Of a stretch of 64,000 nucleotides of DNA, positions 10,604 to 20,884 are shown one piece after another. Made by a program: the position numbers and the translations under genes. Location: contig NC_068563.1 in NCBI RefSeq assembly GCF_022201045.2, positions 4,588,001 through 4,652,000 of the forward strand, in the 5' to 3' direction. This stretch comes from Citrus sinensis. Taxonomy: Eukaryota > Streptophyta > Magnoliopsida > Sapindales > Rutaceae. The first letter of the stretch is position 1; every line of letters begins with the position of its first letter. Under the pieces are notes generated by a model, which was not told the DNA's origin, did not search any database, and saw only the letters and a program-made list of their open reading frames with translations.

Positions 10604-13449
10604 ATGGATTTCAGAGATTCAATGCAGAAGGTGTACTCTTGGGCTTGTCAAGTAAGTGCATTAGCTTCCTTTTATATCATTCATGTTCTAGGATTCTTCT
10701 TTTTTTAGTGATATTGCTATATTAAGTTTTGTCAACGTAAAACTGTTTGAATTGCCTGTTTGTTGTTCATATTGATGGAGCAAAACGAGAGTAGTAACAT
10801 CACATTTGGTGTGTCATATGTAATGCAATTGAATTTGAATCGACTGAAAAATTTCTACTATATGGAATTAGGGACTGGCAATTTAATCAATTCTTCGTTT
10901 TCTTTTAGAACTTAACTTATTGTTCTACTTAAATTAGATTTTCATTTTGGTTCAAAAGCTTTTTGCAGATTGGCAATCTAGGTCTCTGGATAATTTGGCT
11001 TTTGATTCATTTTGCTGTCGACTTGTGGTACTTTGCCTTGCATATAGCTTGTGCAATAGAGAGTTATCTTATATCCAGTGGAATACTAAAAAGATACAAA
11101 GCCCTTGATATAGACAAGCTTCGGTACCTTGCTATAGTAATAGAAAGTGAAGAAGCTTACCATATTCCGGCAGTTATTCAGCTCTTGCAGTGGCTGGAGG
11201 ATATTGGTGTAAAGCATGTCTGTCTCTATGATGCTGAAGGTATGAATGATTGGATAATGTGATCATCAACATCCTTTCTGCTGTATGATAATGCAACAAC
11301 ATTTATGCTTTTTGGATATGCAATCTTTCTCTGTAGCTCGGTGTTATCATATTATAATTTGTAAACTTCTTGTTGATGTAGGAATACTGAAGAAATCAAA
11401 GGAATCGATTCTAGGGAAATTGAATAATGCAATTTTGTTCGAGGTACTATGTTGCTACATATGTTGTATGGTAGCATAATTTCTTTCTTTTACTCAGTAA
11501 CATTCACAGAATTTCTAGATATTTAGAGTTACTATTGAATAGATGTGCTTTATTGGCCAATCTACTCGTGTAATGTCTATGAAGCTCATAATTTTTGTGT
11601 AGTGCTGGACTGATCTATTGTTTTATTAAATGCGTTATGTGTATTAGTTGTAAGATTGGCTTAGCTGGACCTCATCTGATGAAATTAGGTGGAACTCTTA
11701 ATGGCTCTGTTCTTTTTTAGTTAACTGTCGATTTATGTTCTTTAAACAGTGATGTGTTTGCTTACTTACAAATATACTTTACGCAGCTATTCTTTCTTGT
11801 ATCTTGCTTAGCTTTTATTATTGACACTTGACGGTAATGGTAAAATATTTTAGATTATCTGCAAAATAGACTTATGTTGTTAAAATGTCAATAATGATGC
11901 AAGAATTTTTGCTGAACTTTTGTGCCTATATTATTTAGGAAGATGGTGAAAGCAATCTGCTTCTTGACTGTAAACATATTACTCTGGAATTTGCTTCATT
12001 CCCTGATGGGAAGGAAGCAGTGGCCAAAGCTGCTAACTTGCTTTTCATGAAGTATGTGAAACTGGGTGGCTCTGGCAAAATTCAGGAAGAGAAAATTTTT
12101 ACTGAAGCTCACATGTCTGAGGCACTGAGAGCTGTTGGTTTGTGTCGTTTTTCGTATCTCCTCTATAGTTAACAGAAATGACATCGTTTCAAGTTTTAAT
12201 ATCTTACGTTTTGGGTGTTGATGTTTTTCTACCATCAGGTTGCAAAGGCCCGGAACCTGACCTGTTATTAGTTTATGGACCTGTAAGATGCCACCTAGGT
12301 TTCCCTGCATGGAGAATTCGATATACTGAGATTGTGTGAGTGTTACTTTATTAAATGAAGTTATATGTTAGTCTCTTGTATATGTTTTATTGCTGATGTT
12401 TGGGGTGTTTTAACAATGGAGCATCTTGTAAGATGCCAAACAGTTGAAAGAGTCCATAAAATATAATTAGCAAATGAAATATGCACCTGGGAAATTTGTT
12501 TCAAAGCTTTATTGATGTCAGTATATCTAACTGTTGAACTGTTAGATTACCTGCTTTGAAACTCAATTAAAAATAGGCACGTGAAAGATCAAGTTAAAAA
12601 AGGGAAAAAGAAAAAAGGAGAAGGTATTTGTGAGAATTGTTTCTATATACTCTCGGCATATGTTTTGGAGTTTGTGTTTATGTGTTTGCATGGATATGTG
12701 ATACTATAAAATTTAGGAACTTATGACTTGGATTATGGAGATTGGAGAATACTAAGAAGTAAGAAAGTTAAAGACTTTTTCCTATAGAAAATTCCTTGAT
12801 CTAGGGCTTCTGGTCGGGTGATGGCAAAATTGCCTCACTGTCTTACTCGGATTTGCTTATGTGCAACTTAATTTTGGCTGCATTTTGTGTTATAGACATA
12901 TGGGACGCTTGAAATCCATGAGGTACGGTTCCCTATTAAAAGCCATTTACAAGTTCACAATGGTGCGCCAAAACTATGGTAAGTCTTGTTTTAATTACAT
13001 TTTACTTTTACTAGTTGTGTCGCATGTCTTATTAAAAAGCTATGAAAGAACTAGAGACCTGGATAGGAAGAGTGAAAGTGTGACCTAGTGATACATGAAA
13101 GTCTATTCACAACTATGGAACATCATGTTTGTTAATCCTACGACTGTGGTAACTGGTTGTAATCTTGATTGTCAGTTTGATCTGCAAAATACTGTGCTTT
13201 CATGGCTTTGGTTAAAGATCATGGGTTGAATAATTGGTATTAGTTTTATGTAGTTTGCTAACCATCATGTACGTTCAACTCTTGGCACATCAAAATGATT
13301 TTCTTTCCATAACATATAACATATCGATGAGGCTGCTTTAGACTATGATGTTAATTTGTGGGAATTGGCCGAGTGGGGATTGTTGAAGACAGTTTTCAAC
13401 TGAGTTTCAAATCCCCCTTATTTTTCTTCATTTCTGGACAGGTAAATGA
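10604..13449 (+). CDS. LEW1: LEW1/NUS1-like subunit of dehydrodolichyl diphosphate synthase
   Basis: Seven coding exons with GT-AG introns: 10604-10651, 10969-11239, 11382-11443, 11939-12137, 12239-12335, 12896-12978, 13442-13449. They join in frame to 255 residues, the size of Arabidopsis LEW1. The protein is the non-catalytic NgBR/Nus1-type partner of a cis-prenyltransferase that makes dolichol precursors at the endoplasmic reticulum for protein glycosylation. A hydrophobic anchor lies at about residues 17-50 (LGLWIIWLLIHFAVDLWYFA). The degenerate cis-prenyltransferase domain follows: YLAIVIESEEAYHIPAVIQL, WLEDIGVKHVCLYDAEG, PEPDLLLVYGPVRCHLGFPA. It ends RQNYGK, whereas human and yeast partners end in an Arg-x-Gly motif. 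It lies between MED32 and CLPP6, as in Arabidopsis. The last exon holds only the final Gly-Lys and the stop. Confidence 0.9.
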
Positions 13450-14271
13450 ACTGCTGCTCTGCGAGTTCTTCATCCAAGGTAATTGATACAGAGATTCAAG
13501 TTATAGCCAATATTTGAGTCCTCAAACTCTGCCAACGAATTGTGGCTATGATTTTTCTACTTATCTATTTAGACTCATTATATTTGGCTTATAATCCAAG
13601 TAGATAATGAGAGCTTCTGTCTGCTTTACCAGTTAGCTATTTTGTTTCTTCCTTGTGTCATTAAATCCCCGACAATAAAGCTTCTGTTGGTAATTTGGTG
13701 GTCTGTTTATTTTCAGGGAGCTGATCAGGTTTTGTGTGTGTGTCAAGCACCCATTGGGCGGCTGTGAGCTGCACAGCAGAGCTTCCCAAATAAGAGCTTG
13801 ACAAACACGCAATTACATACTTGATCATTATACTCTATTTTTAAGTTGTAAAGATATTTCTATAAAAAAAAGAAAGTTGTAACAGATATTATAAGCAAAT
13901 CAGACTTAGCAAAGTTATCCTTACAGTGAACAAAGTTCATTATGAGTTTCCCAACGTTTAGTAAATCTTAATTTCTTATTAAAAAAAGTCCAAATAATCT
14001 GAAAATATTGTGATCAAATGTATAATTCTATCAAATGAAAACGGCTGAAGCCACAATGTATTATGTCTGACGAAAACCAAAATACTATTGATTGCAAAAT
14101 CAAAATTTCATATAATTAGCAATGAAACGTTGTAAATCACGTTGGAACTTGATTACAATTGTGTGATTAATCATGGAGATAGTACCCGAATATGGGTGTT
14201 TTGCACAATTGTGTAATTAATCATGGAGATAGTACCCGAATATGGGTATTTTGCTTGAAGATGTCCCGCAT
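13450..14271. other. Convergent 3' region of LEW1 and CLPP6
   Basis: 3' UTR space of the two converging genes. A polypyrimidine-then-AG before 13442 supports the last LEW1 exon. The CLPP6 side contains the 50-bp tandem repeat listed separately. No other gene is seen. Confidence 0.45.
14155..14254. repeat. 50-bp tandem duplication near the CLPP6 3' end
   Basis: Two almost identical 50-bp units, at 14155 and 14205, each with AATTGTGTRATTAATCATGG and GATAGTACCCGAATATGGGT. They differ at only a few bases, so the duplication is recent. It lies about 18 bp beyond the CLPP6 stop codon, inside the probable 3' UTR. Confidence 0.85.
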
Positions 14272-17200
14272 TCAGTATTCTGTTTCCAGGATGCCATCAA
14301 TGAGTCCAAACTCCATAGCCTGTGATATGGCAGATGGGTGAAAATTAGAGAGTATAGAGGAATGGAAATTTTGCACTTGGCCATTAATCAGCCTTAAGAT
14401 GAAAAATACAGAAGAATATAAATGAAACCAATCCCTTGTTTTCAAGAGCATCAAATGTCCTTTCCTTGACCAACATATCAACTGTTTTTTTTAAATTCCT
14501 GTACTGGCATTTGGACTTATCTTTTTGAGAGAAATGGAGATGATATTCTCACCAATTAGTATTATAATAAGCCCTCATAATTTAAGGAAAACTAGGATTA
14601 ACAACCATTACCTCAGCGGCAGACAAGAAACGATCCCTCTCTGTATATTGTTGCACTTTCTCAATAGGTTGACCAGTGAAAGCAGCATACATTCTGTCAA
14701 TTTTCTGCACCAGATTTCCAGGTAAGAACACATTAATTAAGGGCTTAGCACTGAGCAGAGCCCTTATAACTTGGAATTTTCTAAATGACCAAAGGCCATA
14801 GCAAGGTGGTCATGGATACACCAAAATTTTGCAAGCACAGCAGAGAAACAGAAGCACATCAAGCGCTCCAGAAATTGGAAGATGTAAAAGCAAACAAATC
14901 ATGGGATAGAAATTTTAGCAAACAGAATAGTAACATCTAGAAACATCTCAAAGTGCTCCAGGATCTGGAAGATGCAAGGACAGCAAAAGAATTACTCTGA
15001 AAAAATCATGTGAGCTTTGGCACCCATGGTAAGTGTATAACACTAACCTAATACTCAGCATAAAGCACCAGAAAAGGGATCTCAGATGACGTCTCTAAAC
15101 TTCCAAAAGTAGCCATAATTGATAAAGCTAAGCATACCTCTGACTTCTTCAGTCAAGATGATGATAAAATATTTAGAAGACACATTGATTGATTTAGGTT
15201 TCTATGTCACCAAAGAAAGCATTCACTTCTATGCCAAATGAATATTATTTGAATCGTCCGGCCTATTATAACACCAAACTAAATTTTTCTCCCAAATAAG
15301 TCTTGTGACATTCAAAGCTTGAAAGAAAAAGAAAAAGAAAATCTAGTTTAAAGGTTTACTAAACCAGATCAACAAGCATACATGACACGATCGACTCATT
15401 TGGATTGCACTTGAAAATAAGTCAAAAGCTGCACTAAGATTGTTCAGCTGTCATTTAAAGTATGTAACAGTGAGGAAGAGAGACTCACATGGCGAGATAT
15501 AACTGCTTCGTTGACTTGGCGTTTCACATCTTCCACATGACCCTAACATAAAATGAAAATTAACCATGGGCACTTTACTGAGTCAAGCAATCTCTCAAGA
15601 CAATGAAAACTACAAAATCAAGGACAACTCATACCCCACTTCCACTTTGCGGTTGATTCAGCATAATGCGTGCATTTGGCATAGCATATCGCATCCCCTT
15701 TTCTCCACCAGCGAGAATAATTGCTGCTTGGCTTGCAGCTACACCAAAACAGACTGTGCCAACCTTTGGCTTTATCTGTGTACATAGTGTGGCCACTAAA
15801 AGCTTGTTAAGAAAAAGAAGGAACTGAGGGAAAAACAAAATAATAATATACGGACAGAATTAACAGTGTGATGCATTAACTAGGATGCTTTACTTGAGCT
15901 GCCATACAAAGCTCCATTTATATATAAGAAATGAGTGTTGGTCCAACTAGTTTTCTAAAACACAGAGAAGATAATTGCTAAAACCAAGTCCCGAAAGAGT
16001 GCTTGTCAATAGTATATTGTTGCCTGACCTATGCTAGAGTTCTTTTCATTAATTCAGAGGTTCAGACAGAAGCTAACCATCAACAAATTATTTGTTGTTC
16101 ATATCGGCCTCAATTTGGTTTGATACACACATAAAATCCAATCTCAACATAAGATTTGTTGGCAAGAGTTTACAGCCATGTATTTTAATCACTATTCTAT
16201 TGTTCACCATAAATTTTGACAACAGTTGCTTGAAAATGAAAGGTCATATTCATCACAAATATGAAGATATTAAGAGATGCTAAAAAATCAAGAAATGTTA
16301 CTAATGAGCAAAGGAGTGGATCCAAATAACAGACATGAAAAAGCAAAATATATCAAAAGATTAAACAAAAAGAAAGAAAAAGGGGTAAAATCTTACCCAA
16401 GACATGCAATCATAAATTGCCAACACAGAGTAGATGCTTCCACCGGGGCAGTTCAGATACATCTACCAAAGTACAGGACATGTTCAAAAACTTATTAAAA
16501 GCGGGATTCAAAAGTTTGGGTTTGTAACCCCTCTTCGTATGATGATTACAAGAGTGAAATCTGATAATATTTAGGTGTTCAATGGGATTAGATTTTGTCT
16601 AATCCAAGTCCAATCCATCAGGTATTGGATTTTATATTTTGGATCCAATCCGATCTAATCACCGATTGAAATCTAATATGACCAAAACCAACCATGAGCT
16701 AAATCCAATTCAATCCGATTAAAATAAAAATTTACAAATAGAAATTGCCAATTGCTCTCCACAGTAATAATTACTAATAATTAAAAAGAAAAATATCAAC
16801 TCCTTTAATATTTCTTGATTCATGTATTTAATTATCATATGGTTGGGAAAAAAAAAGTTGAAATTTGAATATTAAAAGCAAACACTGGTTGCGGCTTGCA
16901 GTTTGTATTATGTATTATTATACAAAATTAGGTTTTATTCTTTTAGAAAAATTAGTTTTTATTTTTTTAGCAAGTTAAATATAAAAATCACAGGTAGCTT
17001 TTTTAAAAAATAAATAAAGAAAATAAAAATTAAATGGTTGGATTGGTTTATATTGGATTTAAACACATAAATCCATAAACCAATCCAATAACATTGGACT
17101 TTCCATTTTGCAATGCAATCCAATCTAAATCAATCAAAGGTTCAATCCAACAGAAATTGGATTGGTTTGGATTGGATCAATTGGTTTGATTGGAATGGTT

Positions 17201-18478
17201 TGGATCTTGAACATCCTTAATTAGTATTGTATAGCCATACCAGAATATCTGCATCCTCATCAATAGTTGCCAGAGTTACAAGCTGAGATATAACTCTTTG
17301 AGCAACCATAGAGTTGATCGGCTGCCCAATGAAGATTATTCTATTCCTAAATAATACACTTGAAAGATCCAAAGGTCCTCCTGGAGTCATTACTGCTGGC
17401 ATTAAGGGTGGATTGTCGTTTTTGCCTGCTATAATCTTATAACTGCAGAACACAATGTTATAAACTTATGTATCCACCAGACAAGAATAATAAAATAACG
17501 CAAATCAAAGAAGAAAGCATATGACACATTCAAAATCATGACATCCACTATCTAAGAACCATGGGTAGAGCTATTTAATTTCACAAAGTATTCATGAGGT
17601 ATGCTTAAGACTAAAAGTGTAATATCCATTAATAAAATTATAGCATAACTGCAATCTTTGCCCATAAGTCAATTCTTCATTGCATAATTATACTTAAGTT
17701 CAAAAGTTCATTTCACATGGAAATGCACATTAAAATGAACCTACGCATTCCATGAGCAAAATTATAGCTCTAAAGTTATTTTACACCCCTAACAAGATAT
17801 TGGCAAAAATTCCATTAAATCACACGACATTAACCAAAGACTATAAGAAACACTCCAGCAAGAGGAAACACACCTGTGTTCAGTACTACAAAAGTCCTTC
17901 TCGTCAATTTTTAGAGGCAAACCACGATTTCTAATTGATAATCCTGTATAAACAAAGTACTTTAAAGAAAATTACTTCAAAATCACATACATAAAATCAA
18001 AAGTACATGTAAGCATTGCATAATTAAACATATAACAGTCTCAAAATCAGGAGCGCGTATCATTGAAAATCCCTACTAAGTAAATTTGAGCCTTGTCTAA
18101 ATTTGGGGCAAAATAACTCAGATGAACCATATTGAACAACAAATTAAGTTTTAATATGAACTGGCTCAATCCCACTAAAAACATGCAATTAAGAAAAGGC
18201 ACAAGATTATGATTACCACCACTTGAAGAGTCACCATAGGGACTTGGCAATGCAGAAACTATAGACCTTGAAGAGTTTCTGTGTACAATAACAAAATAAT
18301 TTAGAAATAAAACTAATTGCAGACAATAAAAGTAAAAATTGAAGTAAGTGAATTGAATATAAAATAAAAACCATATCATATAAGTGGTTGGGTACCTGTT
18401 AGAGAAAAATGAAGCGAAGGTTCTGTTGAGAGAAGTGGCAGAGAAGCTCAAAGAAGCTGAGATTGCTGAAGCTACCAT
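14272..18478 (-). CDS. CLPP6: Plastid Clp protease proteolytic subunit 6
   Basis: Nine coding exons on minus with GT-AG introns: 18478-18396, 18278-18217, 17943-17874, 17442-17241, 16462-16397, 15775-15635, 15542-15489, 14704-14612, 14319-14272. They join in frame to 272 residues, about the length of Arabidopsis ClpP6. The first 60 or so residues are Ser-rich and positive, fitting a chloroplast transit peptide. The ClpP fold follows: [80 protein letters not shown]. It should form part of the stromal ClpPR core that degrades unfolded proteins. Catalytic Ser176 and Asp250 are present, but residue 201, exactly 25 after the Ser as for the His in E. coli ClpP, is Asn (AAT at 15656-15658). Intron 4 contains a hAT-like insertion. 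Confidence 0.93.
16572..17220. mobile_element. hAT-like non-autonomous element in a CLPP6 intron
   Basis: The left end TAGGTGTTCAATGGGAT and the inverted right end TAAGGATGTTCAAGAT are similar. Subterminal sequence on both sides is full of AATCCAATC and GGATTGG motifs. Flanking 8-mers ATAATATT and TTAGTATT agree at 6 of 8 positions, as expected for an old hAT duplication. It lies wholly inside intron 4 of CLPP6 and has no coding capacity. Confidence 0.5.
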
Positions 18479-18900
18479 TTTTATTAACTAGTAAGCAACA
18501 AAATGACAACTTTTACAGAAACAGAGAGAGTCAAGGGGTAAGGGTTTTGAAGGGATAGAGAAAGAAACCCAAAAACGGAGATGACTGTTTCTGTTTAGTG
18601 ACTGTGTAAACAATTAACCGGAGTTTCTATCCAAAAAATCAAAAAGAACTAACCGGAGGTTTTTTTGGGATAATAACATTTGGAGCCAAGTACCTTCATG
18701 AATTATCGTAAAGACTTATAGATTATCTATTTTATTTAGTTGGTCCCTATTGTCTGACAAAATGACTGAGATACCCTTTATTGTTGGTGAACAAAAGCTT
18801 GCTCTACGTTGACTTTGTGACGATCAAAAATTCAAAATCAAATACAATAATAGTATATTTACTTATCAGATCGAGAAATCTAAATTCGAATCAAAATCAT
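18479..18900. promoter_or_regulatory. CLPP6 promoter side
   Basis: The first 130 bp upstream of the CLPP6 ATG should hold its leader and core promoter, with CTCTCTGTTTCTGT on the minus strand near 18525. The rest up to the Mutator-like element is non-coding, and no TATA box stands out. Confidence 0.35.
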
Positions 18901-20128
18901 TAATAATATGGGTCGCCTAACTTACATTTAATGCAACCTACGGTTTGATCGTAAAATTTTGTCCAGCCCCTTATATTTTATGTGATTTATAATGTATTTA
19001 TAAATATTATAAAACTTTTTTATTGTAAAATTTCATTTAATTCTTTACAATCAATTTTATTTTATTGAACCCTAGAGCATGTATTCACTCCCCTATAATT
19101 TTAAATTCTCAAAATAACCTCTATTTAATTAAAAAAATATAATAATTATTAAATAAATTATAATTATAATTATTATTTTATTGTAATCATAAATATAATT
19201 ATATTTTTAAAATAGATGATTATATTTAAAAAATATATATAATCATCTATTTAAAAATTGATGATTTGACATATTCACATTATGCAATTAATTTGTTTAA
19301 AGTTCTCCAATAATGCACCACTTTCTCCAATGACTTCCATTAATTGCAATTAATTTTCTCTTTATCACAAAACTTTTCATACTTTTTTTTGCTTGGATGT
19401 TCTATTAATGGTGCCATGCCAAAATGTTTAGACAACACCAAAAGTAGCAATGAAAATTTGTGTGAGCTTCATTCACAAAAATGTTGGTACTTTGCATATC
19501 AATTAAAAAGCAAGTCATTGCGGGAGTTACTATAAATACACCCACTGAAACTTTTAGTATCATAGGGCTTCTTTTGCAACCGTTAATTGGCTCCATAAAT
19601 TCTATTACATAAAAGAAATAGTAGGGACTTGTGACTCTAATAACCTAATTGCTCCCTCAAAGTCGTTTCCTTATGATTTGTAATTCACAAAAAGAATGTA
19701 ATAAATAAATAAATGTTTAACTCGCATATACATATAAATAATGTGAATACGTCAAATTGTTTAAAGTTCTCCATCAATTTTCTCTTTATATTGTTAAAAA
19801 ATATAATCATCTATTTAAAAAATATAATTATATTTATGATTATAATAAAAAAATAATTATAATTATAATTCATTTAATAATAATTATATTTTTTTAATTA
19901 AATGGAGGTTATTTTGGGAATTTAAAATTATAGGAGGGCAAATTAGTACTTTAGGGTTTCAATAAAATAAAATTGAGTGTAAGGGGTTAAACGAAATTTT
20001 ACAATCTATAAATTTTTATAATATTCATGAACAAATTATAAATAATATAGAGTATAAAGTGCTCGACAAAATTTTACAGCCAAGCCGTAAGTTACATTAA
20101 ACTTAACTTAGGCGGACCCTAATAATAT
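18901..20128. mobile_element. Non-autonomous Mutator-like element with long inverted repeats
   Basis: The element covers 18910-20119 (1210 bp) and is flanked by the perfect 9-bp duplication TAATAATAT at 18901-18909 and 20120-20128. The ends GGGTCGCCTAACTTACATTT and, inverted, GGGTCCGCCTAAGTTAAGTT extend into long arms of about 340 bp that remain alignable throughout. For example, TAAAATTTTGTC, TCAATTTTATTTTATTGAA, CCTATAATTTTAAATTC and AAATAGATGATTATATTT each occur in both. The central 500 bp are AT-rich and non-coding. Long TIRs plus a 9-bp duplication define a TIR-MULE. It is non-autonomous, since no transposase is present. Confidence 0.88.
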
Positions 20129-20403
20129 TTACTTTATAAAATAGGGATCGCCTATATTACAACTGTGGTATGGTACTACAATTTTTGTCCTTATCCCAAC
20201 TAACCATTGGTTCAAAAGTCAATAATCTAACGAGTTTTAAATTGCCACGCATACCTTCAAGTATACTGGTGAAATCAGGTGAGTTATAACTTGACTTTTA
20301 AGATCCACTTGCACATATCATCATCTGCCATCGACGAATAGGATTAACATTTTTTTTATTTCTCAATTTCTTTTGCCTAATAAAACTTACTTTAAATTAA
20401 AGG
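20129..20403. other. Spacer between the Mutator-like and gypsy elements
   Basis: Non-coding sequence with no repeat structure recognised. It ends at the GTATT target duplication of the gypsy element. Confidence 0.35.
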
Positions 20404-20408
20404 GTATT

Positions 20409-20884
20409 TGATACACTTTACTGCTAGAATTCAGAAAATGTACCAATGATTGAGCACTCTTCGAGCGAGTGACAGCTCCAAAATAAGAAAAAAAGAGAAT
20501 AAGATAGAGATGAAAAAGAGAAGAACTTTCATTCATAAAACATGTCTGACACAATATTCCCTTTTACAAACATCTCGTGACTCCTCTAGAGTATTCTAAG
20601 GCTAAAAAACAAACATGAGCTAGCAATTGTAAAATATCTAAGTTATAATAACAGAATTCAGATAATCGTTTAAGAGGAATTATCCATCCACCCTTGTTGT
20701 CATGGTTCACGTGGCGTAGTACTTCATCCAGCCTGGCTGTTTCTTGGTTCTCTCGGGTCTAAAGTTGAGCTGCTGTTTTGCTTCTGCGAATTCATTATTG
20801 GGCTCCTGAGTCATGGTTTTGGCTCCTTCTTCCTCTCTTGGCAAAATGTCCTTTGCATCCAATTCAATTGGCAAGCCCGTATCA
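20409..20884 (-). repeat. 3' LTR of the gypsy chromovirus
   Basis: 476 bp, starting TGATACGGGCTTGCC on minus and ending AGTGTATCA. It matches the LTR at 25487-25961 with scattered differences and one or two short indels. Unusually, the last 59 codons of the pol frame (to the stop at 20707) lie inside it. Confidence 0.93.
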
